From Archegozetes longisetosus (taxonomy: Eukaryota; Arthropoda; Arachnida; Sarcoptiformes; Trhypochthoniidae): a stretch of 64,000 bases of DNA. The translations under genes were made by a program, and so were the position numbers. The notes beneath the pieces were generated by a model. That model saw only the letters and a program-made list of their open reading frames with translations, had not been told where the DNA came from and ran no database searches. The stretch covers positions 12,036,387-12,100,386 of the forward strand of contig JAEMBT020000006.1 of the NCBI GenBank assembly GCA_018873245.2, written 5' to 3'. Shown one piece after another: positions 27,642-36,708 of the stretch. Each line of letters opens with the position of its first letter. The stretch's first letter is position 1.

Positions 27642-28580
27642 AAGGGTGTCCGGAAAGTAATTGGACTGAGTTTGATGCGCTCGCGCGCTGTAACCATTTG
27701 CTTGTCATTGTTGAGAATACCTTCATTTTGAAGACAAGACATTCTTTTATGATATTCTAAACATAGATTATCTAAAAATTATCTCTGAAAACAATGAATA
27801 GGCCAGAAACAGAAGTATTCCCTAAAATAGTTGTGCACTTTTACTAAATTTTATATCAAATTTAGTTATAAACGTTACTATTTAGCACTCTCTGGAGTAG
27901 AACATCGAAGAATAAGACTATATGCGGCTATCAAAAGATAAGGTAATTCAATTAGTACCTGATTTAGGGCCGAAAAGTGTTTTCCCGGAGAATTATCTTA
28001 TCATACAGGCCATCGAAGAATGTGGTCAAGTTTTAGAGCAATTTATTTAAAGCGGTTCAATGAATCCCGAAGAATATAAAACTGTATGCGTAGGGAAAAA
28101 TCTCAAACAATTGATCGATAAATATCACAAACAGGAAAATATCTTATTTTGATTGGATTTTGATACTATTCACTATGAAAAAGATGGCCAACAATGAATG
28201 CGTAATAAAAATTGAGATTTATTGCTAGTCTCGATAACGCTTCCAATTGTTTCCCAGCCCCGAACTTATGAAAATTCTGATCAAATATAGATCTGAATAT
28301 GGAATATGATCCAAACCACCGGAAAATCCCCATGAATTCAAATTTGTAAGGCAGAAAATATCTTAAAAGATTGCAAAAATCAGTGCAAAAGTTCTTATGT
28401 GTGACCTTTAAAAGAAACTCATACGGATTGGGGATAAATTAGCTTTAGAACCACTTTAAGAGCACAAATAGATAAAAAATGAATATATTTTAATTCTCTA
28501 AAAATTTTATTAAAATATCTTTAGCAGTTTCAAAGTTATTGATCTTTCAAAACCAGTCCAATTACTTTCCGGACACCCTT
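27642..28580 (+). mobile_element. Mariner element, degenerate, nested in the pogo-like element
   Basis: The ends AAGGGTGTCCGGAAAG and CTTTCCGGACACCCTT are inverted repeats extending over about 27 bases, through TAATTGGACTG. They are bounded by TA on each side (27640-27641 and 28581-28582). The 939-bp length is short of a full mariner (about 1.3 kb), so it carries internal deletions. It is Tc1/mariner superfamily, mariner-type, with a broken transposase (separate entry). Confidence 0.85.
27921..28420 (+). pseudogene. Mariner transposase remnant
   Basis: In changing frames with several stops I read GSMNPEEYK followed by LKQLIDKYHK, then ENILF-stop-LDFDTIHYEKD, then TLPIVSQPRTYE. These follow, in order, the mariner transposase stretch that includes the second catalytic Asp (usual form FWPDLASxHYA) and the N-P-P-x-x-P-x-x-R-P-I-E segment just before the end of the domain. 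The Trp of FW is a stop codon here and the REP/RPIE block is altered (RTYE). The N-terminal DNA-binding half is largely missing. It is non-functional. Confidence 0.7.
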
Positions 28581-28894
28581 TAATCGGTAACAAGAGATTG
28601 TTTAAGAGGAAACATATTTTAAAACCGAGTTTCTAACTTTGTTGATCAATAATAGAATTCATGTCGACATCAGAGAGTGATTTTAATTCAGTTTCTAAAG
28701 AGGTACAAACAAGCGTGAGTTTAATGAGATCCATTTTAAAGAAATTCATATTTAGATTAATTTATAGATTAATTTTATACTGCATTTTAAATTTTTTTTA
28801 CAAGTTCACAGCTTGTGTAATAGTTTAACATTGAATGTCACCATATATGTAGTGAACACCAAATCGGTGCAGAGAAGAATATTGACAGTAAGAG

Positions 28895-28955
28895 GGTTTC
28901 GACAATAACCGTTCGACAATAACCGTTCGACAATAACCGTTCGACAATAACATAC
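28895..28955 (+). repeat. 14-bp tandem repeat, about four copies
   Basis: The unit CGACAATAACCGTT is repeated head to tail, the first and last copies being imperfect. Single related copies (CGACAATAAGCGG) continue to about 29030 toward the right end of the pogo-like element. It is probably subterminal transposase-binding or slippage-expanded sequence. Confidence 0.75.
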
Positions 28956-29062
28956 TGTTTCGTTATATGGTTCAATAATAAGTGGCTTTGGTGCAAGACT
29001 AAGGGTCGACAATAAGCGGGTTTTGATAATAGCCGAGTTCATATTAAACGGCATTCACTGTA

Positions 29063-29468
29063 CATGTCAAAACAGAGATAATAATTTTAAAAATCAATAC
29101 AATCATCGGACTTAAACAAAATGGAAAATAATAGCTACAAGAACGATAGACATATTTAGAGCAGTTGTTGTTCTGTATCTCATTGTTCTTTTTATCCACT
29201 TTTCAACTATTTGTTTCGCTTCTTTATGTTCTTGTTTAGTTCAAACTTCTGCGGTATCTATTAGACAATCTCTATAATCCCAATGATTGCAACGGAACTG
29301 TTGATTTGTTAACTATTGATTTTGATTAAGTTTCAGACGAGATGTATTCCACTTATAGTTCACATTATTCAAACAATTTAGATACTTATCATTGATTTTG
29401 ACCAATCAGACATCTTTCCATTGAGATTTTGTCAAAGATAATGTCATTTTAATGTAAGAGAAATGTAA
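29063..29468. other. Intergenic between two transposons, nothing recognised
   Basis: AT-rich sequence with no open frame or repeat pair found. Confidence 0.4.
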
Positions 29469-29476
29469 AATACTAT

Positions 29477-30023
29477 TAAATACCACAATTTTCGAGTAAA
29501 ACCCGAATTTTCCTAATAATTCCTGCCGATTTTAGCTAATATGTTTTCAGGTGAAAACCGAAAATCCCCGAAAATTCCTAACTTATAAATAAAAAAGTCC
29601 TCAAAAGTACACGTGATTTTGCTTTGATAGATATTTATTTATGATAAATAAAAGTAAATAAATATGCCTAAAAAGAAAAGAACATTAGATCCTAATTTGT
29701 CAATAGTTGCTCTTAATTTATTATGCATTACATTTGGAAGTTTAGAAGCTGAAAGATCTTTTAGCAAATTTCGTAGTGTTTTAACTTTCAAACGGACTAA
29801 ACTTAATCTTGAAAACTTCAAAAGATCTACTATATTATATTTGAATGGTCATATCGAATGTCGTTTCTCTAATTATTAGTCAAACTAATTGTACATGTAG
29901 TTATAATTGAACCAATCAAATTTTTATGAAACCCGAAAACTCCCGAAATTTACTTTTAAAATTAACACCCGGAAAGACCCGCCGAATTTCGTTAAAAATA
30001 ACGCCCGAAAATCGTGGTCTCTA
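29477..30023 (+). mobile_element. Internally deleted hAT transposon
   Basis: Left end TAAATACCACAATTTTCG and right end (inverted) TAGAGACCACGATTTTCG match at 15 of 18 positions. The flanks are 8-bp near-identical direct repeats, AATACTAT (29469-29476) and GATACTAT (30024-30031). An 8-bp target duplication with TA..TA ends identifies hAT. At 547 bp it retains only the last part of the transposase gene. A related end fragment lies inverted at 40110-40333. Confidence 0.8.
29664..29879 (+). pseudogene. hAT transposase C-terminal fragment (dimerisation domain)
   Basis: A 71-codon frame. After MPKKKRTLDPN it runs LNLLCITFGSLEAERSFSKF, then RTKLNLENFKRSTILYLNGH. This is the usual hAT C-terminal dimerisation domain, where S-x-E-R-x-F-S and the R-N-R-L-x-x-E-N-like block are diagnostic. 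The catalytic Asp/Glu residues and BED finger are missing because the element is internally deleted. The PKKKR at the start would read as a nuclear-localisation-like patch, but this is probably chance at a deletion junction. Confidence 0.75.
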
Positions 30024-30203
30024 GATACTATCAAAGACGACACAATTATAATCGAAAGTTTTGACATTTTTAAAACTAACAAGTCTATGAATCAACCTTC
30101 TTAGTTTGATTGGAAGCGTATCAGGCCGGAGTACGGCTTGAATGCCGAAGTCTGATACGCATAATGAGCTTTTACATAGGCAGGAATACCGAATATAGAG
30201 AAG

Positions 30204-32228
30204 GTTCTGACCCGGGTTTTCTAAACTAAATTTTCTATTTTTTATTTTCTACACATAGTTTCTACGGTATTAGTTTCTACAATTATATTTTCTAAAGGTA
30301 TTAACTTCTATGGAATTTTTTTCTAAGGTCTTACTTTCTATGAAAGTAATATTAAGCGATTGAGAGTACATATTAGGTCTAAAGTTTAAAATTTATCCTA
30401 AGCTAAAAAACTATGATAAAATGTGATTATAGTATACAAGTTTTTGTATGCAAATTTTCCATTCACTTAATTACGAAGTCACTTATTAATAAAGTATTTG
30501 CCCACTCGTGATGCCATCACTTTAAGTTAAGGGCGTAAATGTATTTAAACGCAAAATATTCACAATGAATGAAGTAAAATTTGTCAATTCTAATCGCGGA
30601 GGGACAATAATAATTTGTAACGATTATTGTTATGTGCATAATCGCAACAAATACTACAAGCGTCGTCTATTTTACAAAGGATGTCGCGGGACTCTTAGTT
30701 TAGAAAACGGTATTATAACAAACGTTAATGAAAATCACGATCACGAACCTGATTCTGCATATATTATTAAATTGAATTCAATTAATGATATGAAGAGGCG
30801 CATTAACGAAAACCCAACTTTACCTGCACCTCAAGTTTATACAGAAGTGATAATCAATGAAAGGAATAACTTACAGGATGTATATTCTCAAATGGAAATC
30901 TGTTCATCACTTCCCGCTTATCAAATGTGTAGATCTTTATATATCGCGAAAAGAGGAATCACTTTCCTAAACAGTCATCTTCAAGAGGCGAATTAGATTT
31001 ATCTAATGAATACAGTACTATTCTTGATGGCAAAAATTTTTTGCTTATAAACAATGGCATGAATGATAAAATTGTAATCTTTGGCACTGATGACTTTCTC
31101 CTTAAGTTATGCCAATGTGGCTCTGTTTTCATGGATGGAACATTTCGTATTGTCCCATCAATTTTTGCTCAATTATATTCATTACATGGTATGTATAATG
31201 GTCAAATGATTGCATTTTTATATTGCTTATTACCTGACAAACGAATGCAAACATATGTTAGAATGCTTCGACTGATTCAAGATTATGCAATATCTAAAGG
31301 AATGAGATTTAATCCAAATAAGTTTCACATTGATTTTGAGTCCTCTGTTATCAATGCAATTAATTTAGTATTTCAACATTCTCAAATAAAAGGATGTTTA
31401 TTTCATTATTCACAATGCATCTGGCGAAAGGTCCAAGAATTGGGTCTAACGAGATTTTATAGAACCAATAAAGATGTCAAAGATACTGTTAAGAGAGTTC
31501 TATCACTGCCATTCTTGCCCATTGGCAAAATTAGCGATGCATGGATTACAATACATGAAAGTGCACCTAACATTGAGCCTTTGATTCAGTTTTTAAATTA
31601 TGCAGTAAATACTTGGATAAACGAGGAAGGACTGTTTGAGAGATCAATTTGGAATCACTATGAGGACTTTGAGATGCGAACTAACAACCATCTTGAAGGA
31701 TGGCATCGGAGTCTCAATAAGACTGCGGGGAAAGCACACCTCAACATATATGAATTTATACGTGTAATTAAAAGAGAGCACCAACATTTTGAGTCGATTA
31801 TTGCATCTCTTAATGCTGGTAATGATCCTCATCCGAGAAAAAGGAAATATGAACGATTGAATCAGAAAATTAAAAATTTAACAAATCAGTACAAAGATGG
31901 GAATAAGAGTGAAATTCAATTCTTAGATTCTGTCGGATATGCTCTATCACTTGGAAAATCAGCCTAATTTCATTTGTATTTTAATTGAAAGTTTTAACTG
32001 AAACAATTTTTTATAAAAAAAATTTTAATGAGATAAATCACTAGTGTAACAATTTAAATTTTTAATCGTACTTGAAGTCATCACTTGAATAGAAATAAAC
32101 TAGTAGAAAATATATGTGTAGAAAATAATGACTTTATAAAAATAATTTTAGAAAAAATCCCTATAGAAACAAATCATATAGAAACGATACACATAGAAAT
32201 AAATAGGTAGAAATAGCGGGTCGACAGC
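30204..32228 (+). mobile_element. Mutator-like (MULE) transposon with FLYWCH transposase
   Basis: It is 2025 bp and flanked by a 9-bp direct repeat, ATAGAGAAG (30195-30203) and ATAGAGAAA (32229-32237), the target size typical of Mutator. The ends share GACCCG and then a series of TTTCTA words. On the left they recur every 15-20 bases from 30216 to 30345, and on the right they appear as TAGAAA from about 32100 to 32215. Such subterminal repeat arrays are probable transposase-binding sites. The single gene inside is frameshifted, but everything else looks young. Confidence 0.85.
30565..31967 (+). pseudogene. FLYWCH-MULE transposase, one frameshift
   Basis: The first frame (30565-30996) begins MNEVKFVNSNRGGTIIICND and contains a FLYWCH zinc finger (YKRRLFYKGCRG, then NENHDHEP) that binds the element ends. 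The frame shifts by one base near 30955-30965. The second frame, read from FPKQSSSRGELDLSNEY, continues to 31967. It has the MULE DDE core: the Asp of VFMDGTFRIVPSIFAQLY, the Asp of NKFHIDFESS, the C-x2-H motif GCLFHYSQCIWRKVQ, and the Glu of NNHLEGWHRSLNK. Length when joined is about 467 residues, within the range for compact animal FLYWCH-MULEs. All three catalytic residues are present, so one base separates this from a full reading frame. It is a recent pseudogene, or a base error. Confidence 0.85.
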
Positions 32229-32458
32229 ATAGAGAAACCCCTGTTTTTCAACTGACTTTAGTAACACTGACAATGCGGATCCGACTATTGTCGCAAAAAT
32301 TTCAATCTAAATCTTCAATAAACTAATAGATTAGTTAATTTCATAAAATTTTATGTATATCTAAAAGGCTGACCGCGAGGTTATAGGTCAAAATTAAAGG
32401 TTATAAGTTTGTACAAAATATCAATGGAGTGTATTAATGGACAATTTCATTTAAGGCT

Positions 32459-32526
32459 TAGTGGCGCAAACGATAGAGGCTTGAATTATTTTTAGATAAC
32501 ATGACTTAGAGATCGAATCCACGTCT
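32459..32526 (+). repeat. tRNA-like segment in the left terminal repeat
   Basis: AGTGGCGCAAACGATAGAGG resembles a tRNA box A and D-arm. Forty bases on, AGATCGAATCCACG resembles box B (GGTTCGAATCC). The spacing suits a tRNA with a variable arm, as in Leu or Ser. The acceptor stem does not pair convincingly, so it is tRNA-derived or tRNA-like and not a tRNA gene. Confidence 0.4.
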
Positions 32527-32591
32527 TTTTAAACTTTTTTGAAGTTTTTTGAACTTTTATTAATCAAAACAAGTAATATTTTGATTCAAAA

Positions 32592-32945
32592 ATGCATAAT
32601 ATGATAAACATTGTAAATATTTTACAAAAAGTAATTATTGAAAAGCATAATTTTACTGCTAGTGAACCAACAGAAGAAGAAAAAAATGTTGCGTATAATT
32701 TGTATATAATATTACAAAATAAATTTATGTTGAATCAGGAATCTAAATATGAAGAATTTCTTGATTATTCCGATTACGATAGTGATAGTGATACTGACGG
32801 AGAAACTAATTTTAATGACAGTAATAGTTATGAAAATGATCCAGAATTTGAAATTATTACAGAAAATGATAGAAATTTAAATAAGTTTAGTTTCGAAGAA
32901 ATGAAAAAAATTAATGATTATTCGATTTTATCTAACGGTATGTAA
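32592..32945 (+). CDS. Acidic unknown protein of the 1.03-kb element, possibly a first exon
   Basis: A 117-codon frame starting MHNMINIVNILQKVII. It has a long acidic and Ser-rich stretch (YSDYDSDSDTDGE, about residues 58-70) and ends DYSILSNGM. I recognise no domain. The last codons include a good splice donor, AACG|GTATGTAAA, at about 32938. The frame may therefore be exon 1 of a longer transposase whose remainder has been deleted from this copy. An acidic N-terminus is common in transposases. Whether it is expressed is unknown. Confidence 0.4.
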   Translation: MHNMINIVNILQKVIIEKHNFTASEPTEEEKNVAYNLYIILQNKFMLNQESKYEEFLDYSDYDSDSDTDGETNFNDSNSYENDPEFEIITENDRNLNKFSFEEMKKINDYSILSNGM

Positions 32946-33042
32946 AACAATTGTATATAATTCTTGAATCTTTGAATTCTTAATTGAAATCAATGAAAAA
33001 AATACCAATATATAATAATTTTAAAATGCAAAAATAAGTTAC

Positions 33043-33111
33043 AGATGCGGATTCGATCCCACATGCGAAAGTATAGAAAAATATACAAGTCTTTAGTCGT
33101 TTGGGCCACTA
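33043..33111 (-). repeat. tRNA-like segment in the right terminal repeat
   Basis: On the minus strand TAGTGGCCCAAACGACTAAA is followed after about 30 bases by GGGATCGAATCCGCATC. Ten of eleven positions match the box B consensus. It is closer to a real tRNA-Leu/Ser than the left copy, from which it has diverged. I saw no complete cloverleaf. Confidence 0.4.
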
Positions 33112-33299
33112 TTCCTAATATGATATTGTTTACTAATACACTCCATTGATATTTTATGCAAACTTATAACCTTTAATTTTGACCTATAACCTCGCGATCA
33201 GCCTTTTAAATATACATAAAATTTTATGAAATTAACTAATCTATTAGTTTATTGAAGATTTAGATTGAAATTTTTGCGACAATAGTCGGATCCGCATTG

Positions 33300-33884
33300 T
33301 GAGTTCCTACTAAACAATCCCTGAAATCATTGATTGCTATTGTCCCAAAAGGTTATCAATAATTTTACGATCAAATAAATTGAAAAAAAGCCTTAATCTA
33401 TACGAATGACCTTATGAATTAATCCCATTAATATAAAGTTTTGACTCAAATGTGTTTTTAATTTTTCTTGACGAAATACTCAATTTACTTTACATTTTAC
33501 AATAATATTTTACACAATAAATGTTTCACCAAATTAATCAACAAATAAATCCATGGATGAGATTTGAGCCTGTTTCACAAAATTCTATACTACCAATTGA
33601 ATTTTAGGATCAAGTGGGATTTCACCGCATAAAAATTGACTATAAAACTACCCACTTTTCAACTTAGTTTCAAAAATGTGTTTCAATAAGTAAAATCAAG
33701 CTGTTTGAGCTGCAGCATTTTTTATAAGTTACAGTGGATTAAATTAAATTGTTAAAATAAATGTATCACTTTCTTGCATCATAAGCTCGAGTTAAATACA
33801 GCTACAGCTTTTATAATCAATGATAACCTTATGAATGAGATTCAGTTTATTTTAGGAAGACTGCAGAAAAGTGGGATCTGAGAA
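33300..33884. other. Interior of the outer element, nothing recognised
   Basis: AT-rich sequence between the 1.03-kb element and the right inverted arm. No open frame or repeat was found. Confidence 0.35.
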
Positions 33885-33975
33885 CAGGTTTTTCTCTATT
33901 TTCGGCGTTCCTGCCTATGTAAAAACTCATTATGCGTATTAGACTTCGGCATTCAAGCCGGCAATCTATCAGGCC

Positions 33976-34457
33976 AGTTCAGCGCTAACAATTAAGCGCA
34001 CAAAAGCTAAGCGCAATAAATATATATATTTAAATCTATATTTCTCTCTTTTTTCAATTATTTTGAAAGCTGTAATGCTTTATGTTTTAAATAAGAAATA
34101 CTTTATATGTGAGCAAATTCTCTCGCTTTTATCACTCGAGATGATAATCGGAGTAACCGCCAACTTAAAGAAAATTGTTGTTAAGTTTGGAACAATCTCT
34201 GCCATTGATTACCTCAGGAGTATTGCCCATAGTCTTTCACTTTGATTATTTTATTTATGAATGTTTTATATGTATTGTAATTTTTTATTTTATTTTAGCA
34301 TATTTGAATACTAGTTAAAATAATGGTTTTAGAATTTTAATATGTACTGAATTATAGAAGCGCTGCATTACCTTTGCGCTTAAATTTTGTACGCTGAATT
34401 GTGTTGGCTGAATTTTAATGCGCTTAATTTTTTGCGCTTAATTTTTTGCGCTGAACT
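33976..34457. mobile_element. GCGC-repeat element with AGTTCAGCGC ends
   Basis: The left end reads AGTTCAGCGC, then AATTAAGCGC and GCTAAGCGCAA. The right end reads CGCTTAATTT repeated, ending GCGCTGAACT. The 10-bp ends are perfect inverted repeats, and both flanks carry several inverted copies of a TTAAGCGC word. The 60-codon frame inside (34063-34245, ...GTISAIDYLRSIAHSLSL) has no domain I recognise and could be a remnant of a transposase. No target duplication was seen. The left end directly abuts the outer inverted-repeat element. Confidence 0.55.
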
Positions 34458-34562
34458 ATTATATAACCGATTAGAAGAAATATGTTTAGACTTAAAAACA
34501 AGTTGCTATTACTCAAAACTACATTCGATTTCAAAAATTCAATTAGCAACAGTTTTCAAATA

Positions 34563-36532
34563 CAGTACAACCTCATTATAAGCAACCTTGGTAAAGGCAA
34601 TTTTTACTAAAAGCAACTCAATTCTCAGTCACCGGCAGATTTCCTATTCTCACAATAATAAAATTAACTTGTTATAGGCAACCTTGTAATAGGCAAATCC
34701 TCGTTACAGGCAGTACTGTAAGATTGTACGCATAGCTTTCGTTTGAACTCATTATAAGCAACTAATGTATTTTGATAATTATTAAAGTTCAATTTTGGGA
34801 CAAATATTTTATTTTCAAATAATAAACAACAAATATGACGAAAATGAAAAGAAAATCTATTTCTTTAGAGACTAAATACCGAATCATTCAATTAATTGAT
34901 AAAAATGTTTCTAACAAAGAGATATTAAAGCAATTTAAGAGTGAATTAAATGACTCGACAAACATCTCGAAGATTAAGAAAAAGCGTGAACTTATTATTA
35001 ATGCATTTGAAAGTACGACAACAAGTAATGTGAAACGAATGCGTTCATCAAAATATCCTGAAATTGATAAAGCTTTAGTTGACTTCATATCTAATTGCTC
35101 TACAAATGGAATTCCCATTAATGGCATTTTATTAAAAGAAAAGGCAGTTAAGTATGCGACTGAATTTGGTTATAATGATTTCAAAGCATCGAATGGATAT
35201 TTTGAACTTTTTAAGAAGAGAAATTTAGTACTTTTCCAAACGCTTCACGGAGAAGCAAATTCAATATCAGATGATGTTTGCAACGATTGGATAGATATTA
35301 AACTTCCACAAATAATAAAAGATTATGATCCAAAGGATATCTTTAATGCAGACGAGTTTGGTTTGTTCTGGCGTTTGCTTCCAAATAAATCGTATAATTT
35401 AAGAGGCAAAACATTCAAAAGTGGAAAAAATAGTAAAATAAGGATATCGGTATTAATCTGTGCCAATATGGATGGAAGTGAAAAATGGAACCCATTAGTA
35501 ATTGGTAGGTCAAGAAATCCGCGCTCTTTTCGTGGGAAGAAATCATTGCCTGTGATATACAGATTTAATTCCACATCTTAGATGACTGGAGAAATATTTG
35601 AAGAATTCGTTAAAACACTCAATAGAAATATGACTAAAAAAGAGTCGAAATATACTACTCTTCATTGACAGTTGTCCCTCTCATCATATGATTGTGTTAT
35701 CTAATGTTAAAATAGTTTTTCTCCCGAAAAACACTACTTCAAGACTTCAGCCTTTAGATCAGGGGGTGATCAAATGTTTAAAAGGCTATTATCGTCTTAG
35801 TCTAGCGAGAAAGTTGATTTCGATGATTGACTCTAATATTAAACCTGATATCAATTTAGTTGATTTATTTGAATCTTTAATAATGCTTAAGAATGCCTGG
35901 AAGTCTGTGACATCAACAACAATCAAAAACTGCTTTATTAAAAGTGGATTCAAATTTGCCACTTCAAATAATATTGAAGAGATTGAAGAAGTCATCGATA
36001 GTTCTGTTTGGAATGAATTAGCTGAAAAACTTGATATAAACGGTGCTGAATTCGAAGATTTTATTAATGTTGACGACTCACTTGTGACGTGTGAGGAAAC
36101 AACAGACGAATCCATAATTGAAAATGTAAAAATTGTATGCAAATTAATGAAGATAGTGAGACTGAAGAAGAGGAACAAATTGAAGTATCGGACGATGAAA
36201 ATGATACAAATGATGAGTCCATTAAATTATATGAAGCATTAAATTCAATTTCATTTCTCAGAAAATATATATCTCAATCTCTTAATTTAGAATCGGGTCA
36301 TGAAATGTTAGATAGTTTTGAAAATCTAATATTGAATAATCGTTTTGTTAACCCAAAACAAACCAAAATTACTGATTTCTTTAAATTGTAACTGATTTGA
36401 ATTTTGCTTTGAATAAAAGTTATTGAAACTTTTTATAAGCAATTTTATTGCTTATATTGGATATAGGCAATACTCTTTACAGGCAATCATTATTTCTGGC
36501 AGAAGCGAGTTGCCTATAACAAGGTTACACTG
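34563..36532 (+). mobile_element. Tigger/pogo transposon, full length but broken
   Basis: The left end CAGTACAACCTCATTATAAG and right end (inverted) CAGTGTAACCTTGTTATAGG are typical Tigger terminal repeats. Both abut the duplicated TA (34561-34562 and 36533-36534). At 1970 bp it is close to intact size. Related words (TTATAGGCAACCTTG) recur inside each end. The single transposase gene is frameshifted. Confidence 0.92.
34835..36391 (+). pseudogene. Tigger/pogo transposase, stop plus two frameshifts
   Basis: The start at 34835 gives MTKMKRKSISLETKYRII, the CENP-B-type N-terminal helix-turn-helix. A second HTH follows, with KALVDFISNCSTNGIPING. The DDE domain begins with the first Asp in DIFNADEFGLFWRLLPNKS. 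A TAG at 35579 interrupts what is normally an M-T-x-x-x-F-x-x-x-V segment. The frame then shifts near 35655, after which LLFIDSCPSHH supplies the second Asp and LPKNTTSRLQPLDQGVIK the third. A further shift near 36137 is needed to reach the acidic tail and final TKITDFFKL. All three catalytic Asp residues survive. Such CENP-B-like proteins bind the TIRs and cut and paste at TA. This copy is inactive but can be read throughout. Confidence 0.9.
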
Positions 36533-36542
36533 TACTTACTGT

Positions 36543-36708
36543 TAGGCATTCAAAACGTGCAAAACATGCTTATTATGATGCTAGGAATAAGGCTTAATCT
36601 GGTTTAAAAACTTTTGATCATAAAGCTTTTCAGCTATCTGCTCATAAGTACAAAAGATACGGTTTAGAAATAGATTTCAAGAGCTTATGTAGACTACCTG
36701 TACATTAA
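36543..36708 (+). pseudogene. Unidentified coding remnant beside the Tigger element
   Basis: One frame reads RHSKRAKHAYYDARNKA, a single stop, then SGLKTFDHKAFQLSAHKY, KRYGLEIDF and a final CRLPVH stop. Its residue composition is protein-like and unlike random AT-rich DNA. If the Tigger and one TA are removed, the frame extends upstream from 34561 as TTFDFKNSISNSFQILTV. The insertion may therefore have split a pre-existing gene or transposon. I cannot name the family. Confidence 0.35.

Larger units (their letters stand above)
27239..29060. mobile_element. Pogo-like non-autonomous element, split by a mariner
   Basis: The left end CAGTGAAACCGTTTAATG and the right end CATTCACTG (inverted: CAGTGAATGCCGTTTAATA) match with few mismatches. 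Both abut a TA (27237-27238 and 29061-29062), as expected for the Tc1/mariner-pogo group. Without the nested mariner (27642-28580) it is about 880 bp and has no transposase. Near the right end it has four tandem copies of a 14-base unit. Words such as GACAATAA recur at both ends, showing the subterminal repeat structure. It is an older insertion than the mariner it contains. Confidence 0.7.
32271..33299. mobile_element. 1.03-kb element with about 255-bp terminal repeats containing tRNA-like sequence
   Basis: The outermost 170 bases of each end are almost identical inverted copies, starting CAATGCGGATCCGACTAT and including CTGACCGCGAGGTTATAGG and TCAATGGAGTGTATTA. Similarity continues inward, more diverged, to about 32526 and 33043. 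The flanks share TGA (32268-32270 and 33300-33302), a possible 3-bp target duplication. The element lies inside the outer inverted-repeat element. Between the arms there is one frame (32592-32945). It does not match a superfamily I recognise; a 3-bp duplication is used by PIF/Harbinger and CACTA, but the ends fit neither. Confidence 0.8.
30134..33960. mobile_element. Outer inverted-repeat element holding two nested transposons
   Basis: The block CGGCTTGAATGCCGAAG, then ATACGCATAATGAG, TTTTACATAGGCAGGAA and ATAGAGAA runs rightward from 30134. It is found inverted at about 33885-33960 with few mismatches. The left arm is interrupted at ATAGAGAA by the MULE (30204-32228) and resumes at 32229 with AACCCCTGTT, which matches AAACCTGTT in the right arm. 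This shows that the arm existed before the MULE arrived. The second insertion is 32271-33299. Without both inserts the element is roughly 0.8 kb. Its superfamily is unknown and no coding sequence of its own was seen. Confidence 0.65.

Noticed and set aside
28895-28955. CRISPR array
   Set aside because: The repeats are contiguous 14-mers without spacers, in eukaryotic DNA.
30955-30996. Programmed ribosomal frameshift in the MULE transposase
   Set aside because: No slippery heptamer or stem is evident at the change of frame; decay or a base error is simpler.
32459-33111. Functional tRNA genes
   Set aside because: Box A/B-like words are present, but no complete cloverleaf or paired acceptor stem could be drawn.
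35789-36178. 129-codon minus-strand frame
   Set aside because: Antisense shadow of the Tigger transposase.
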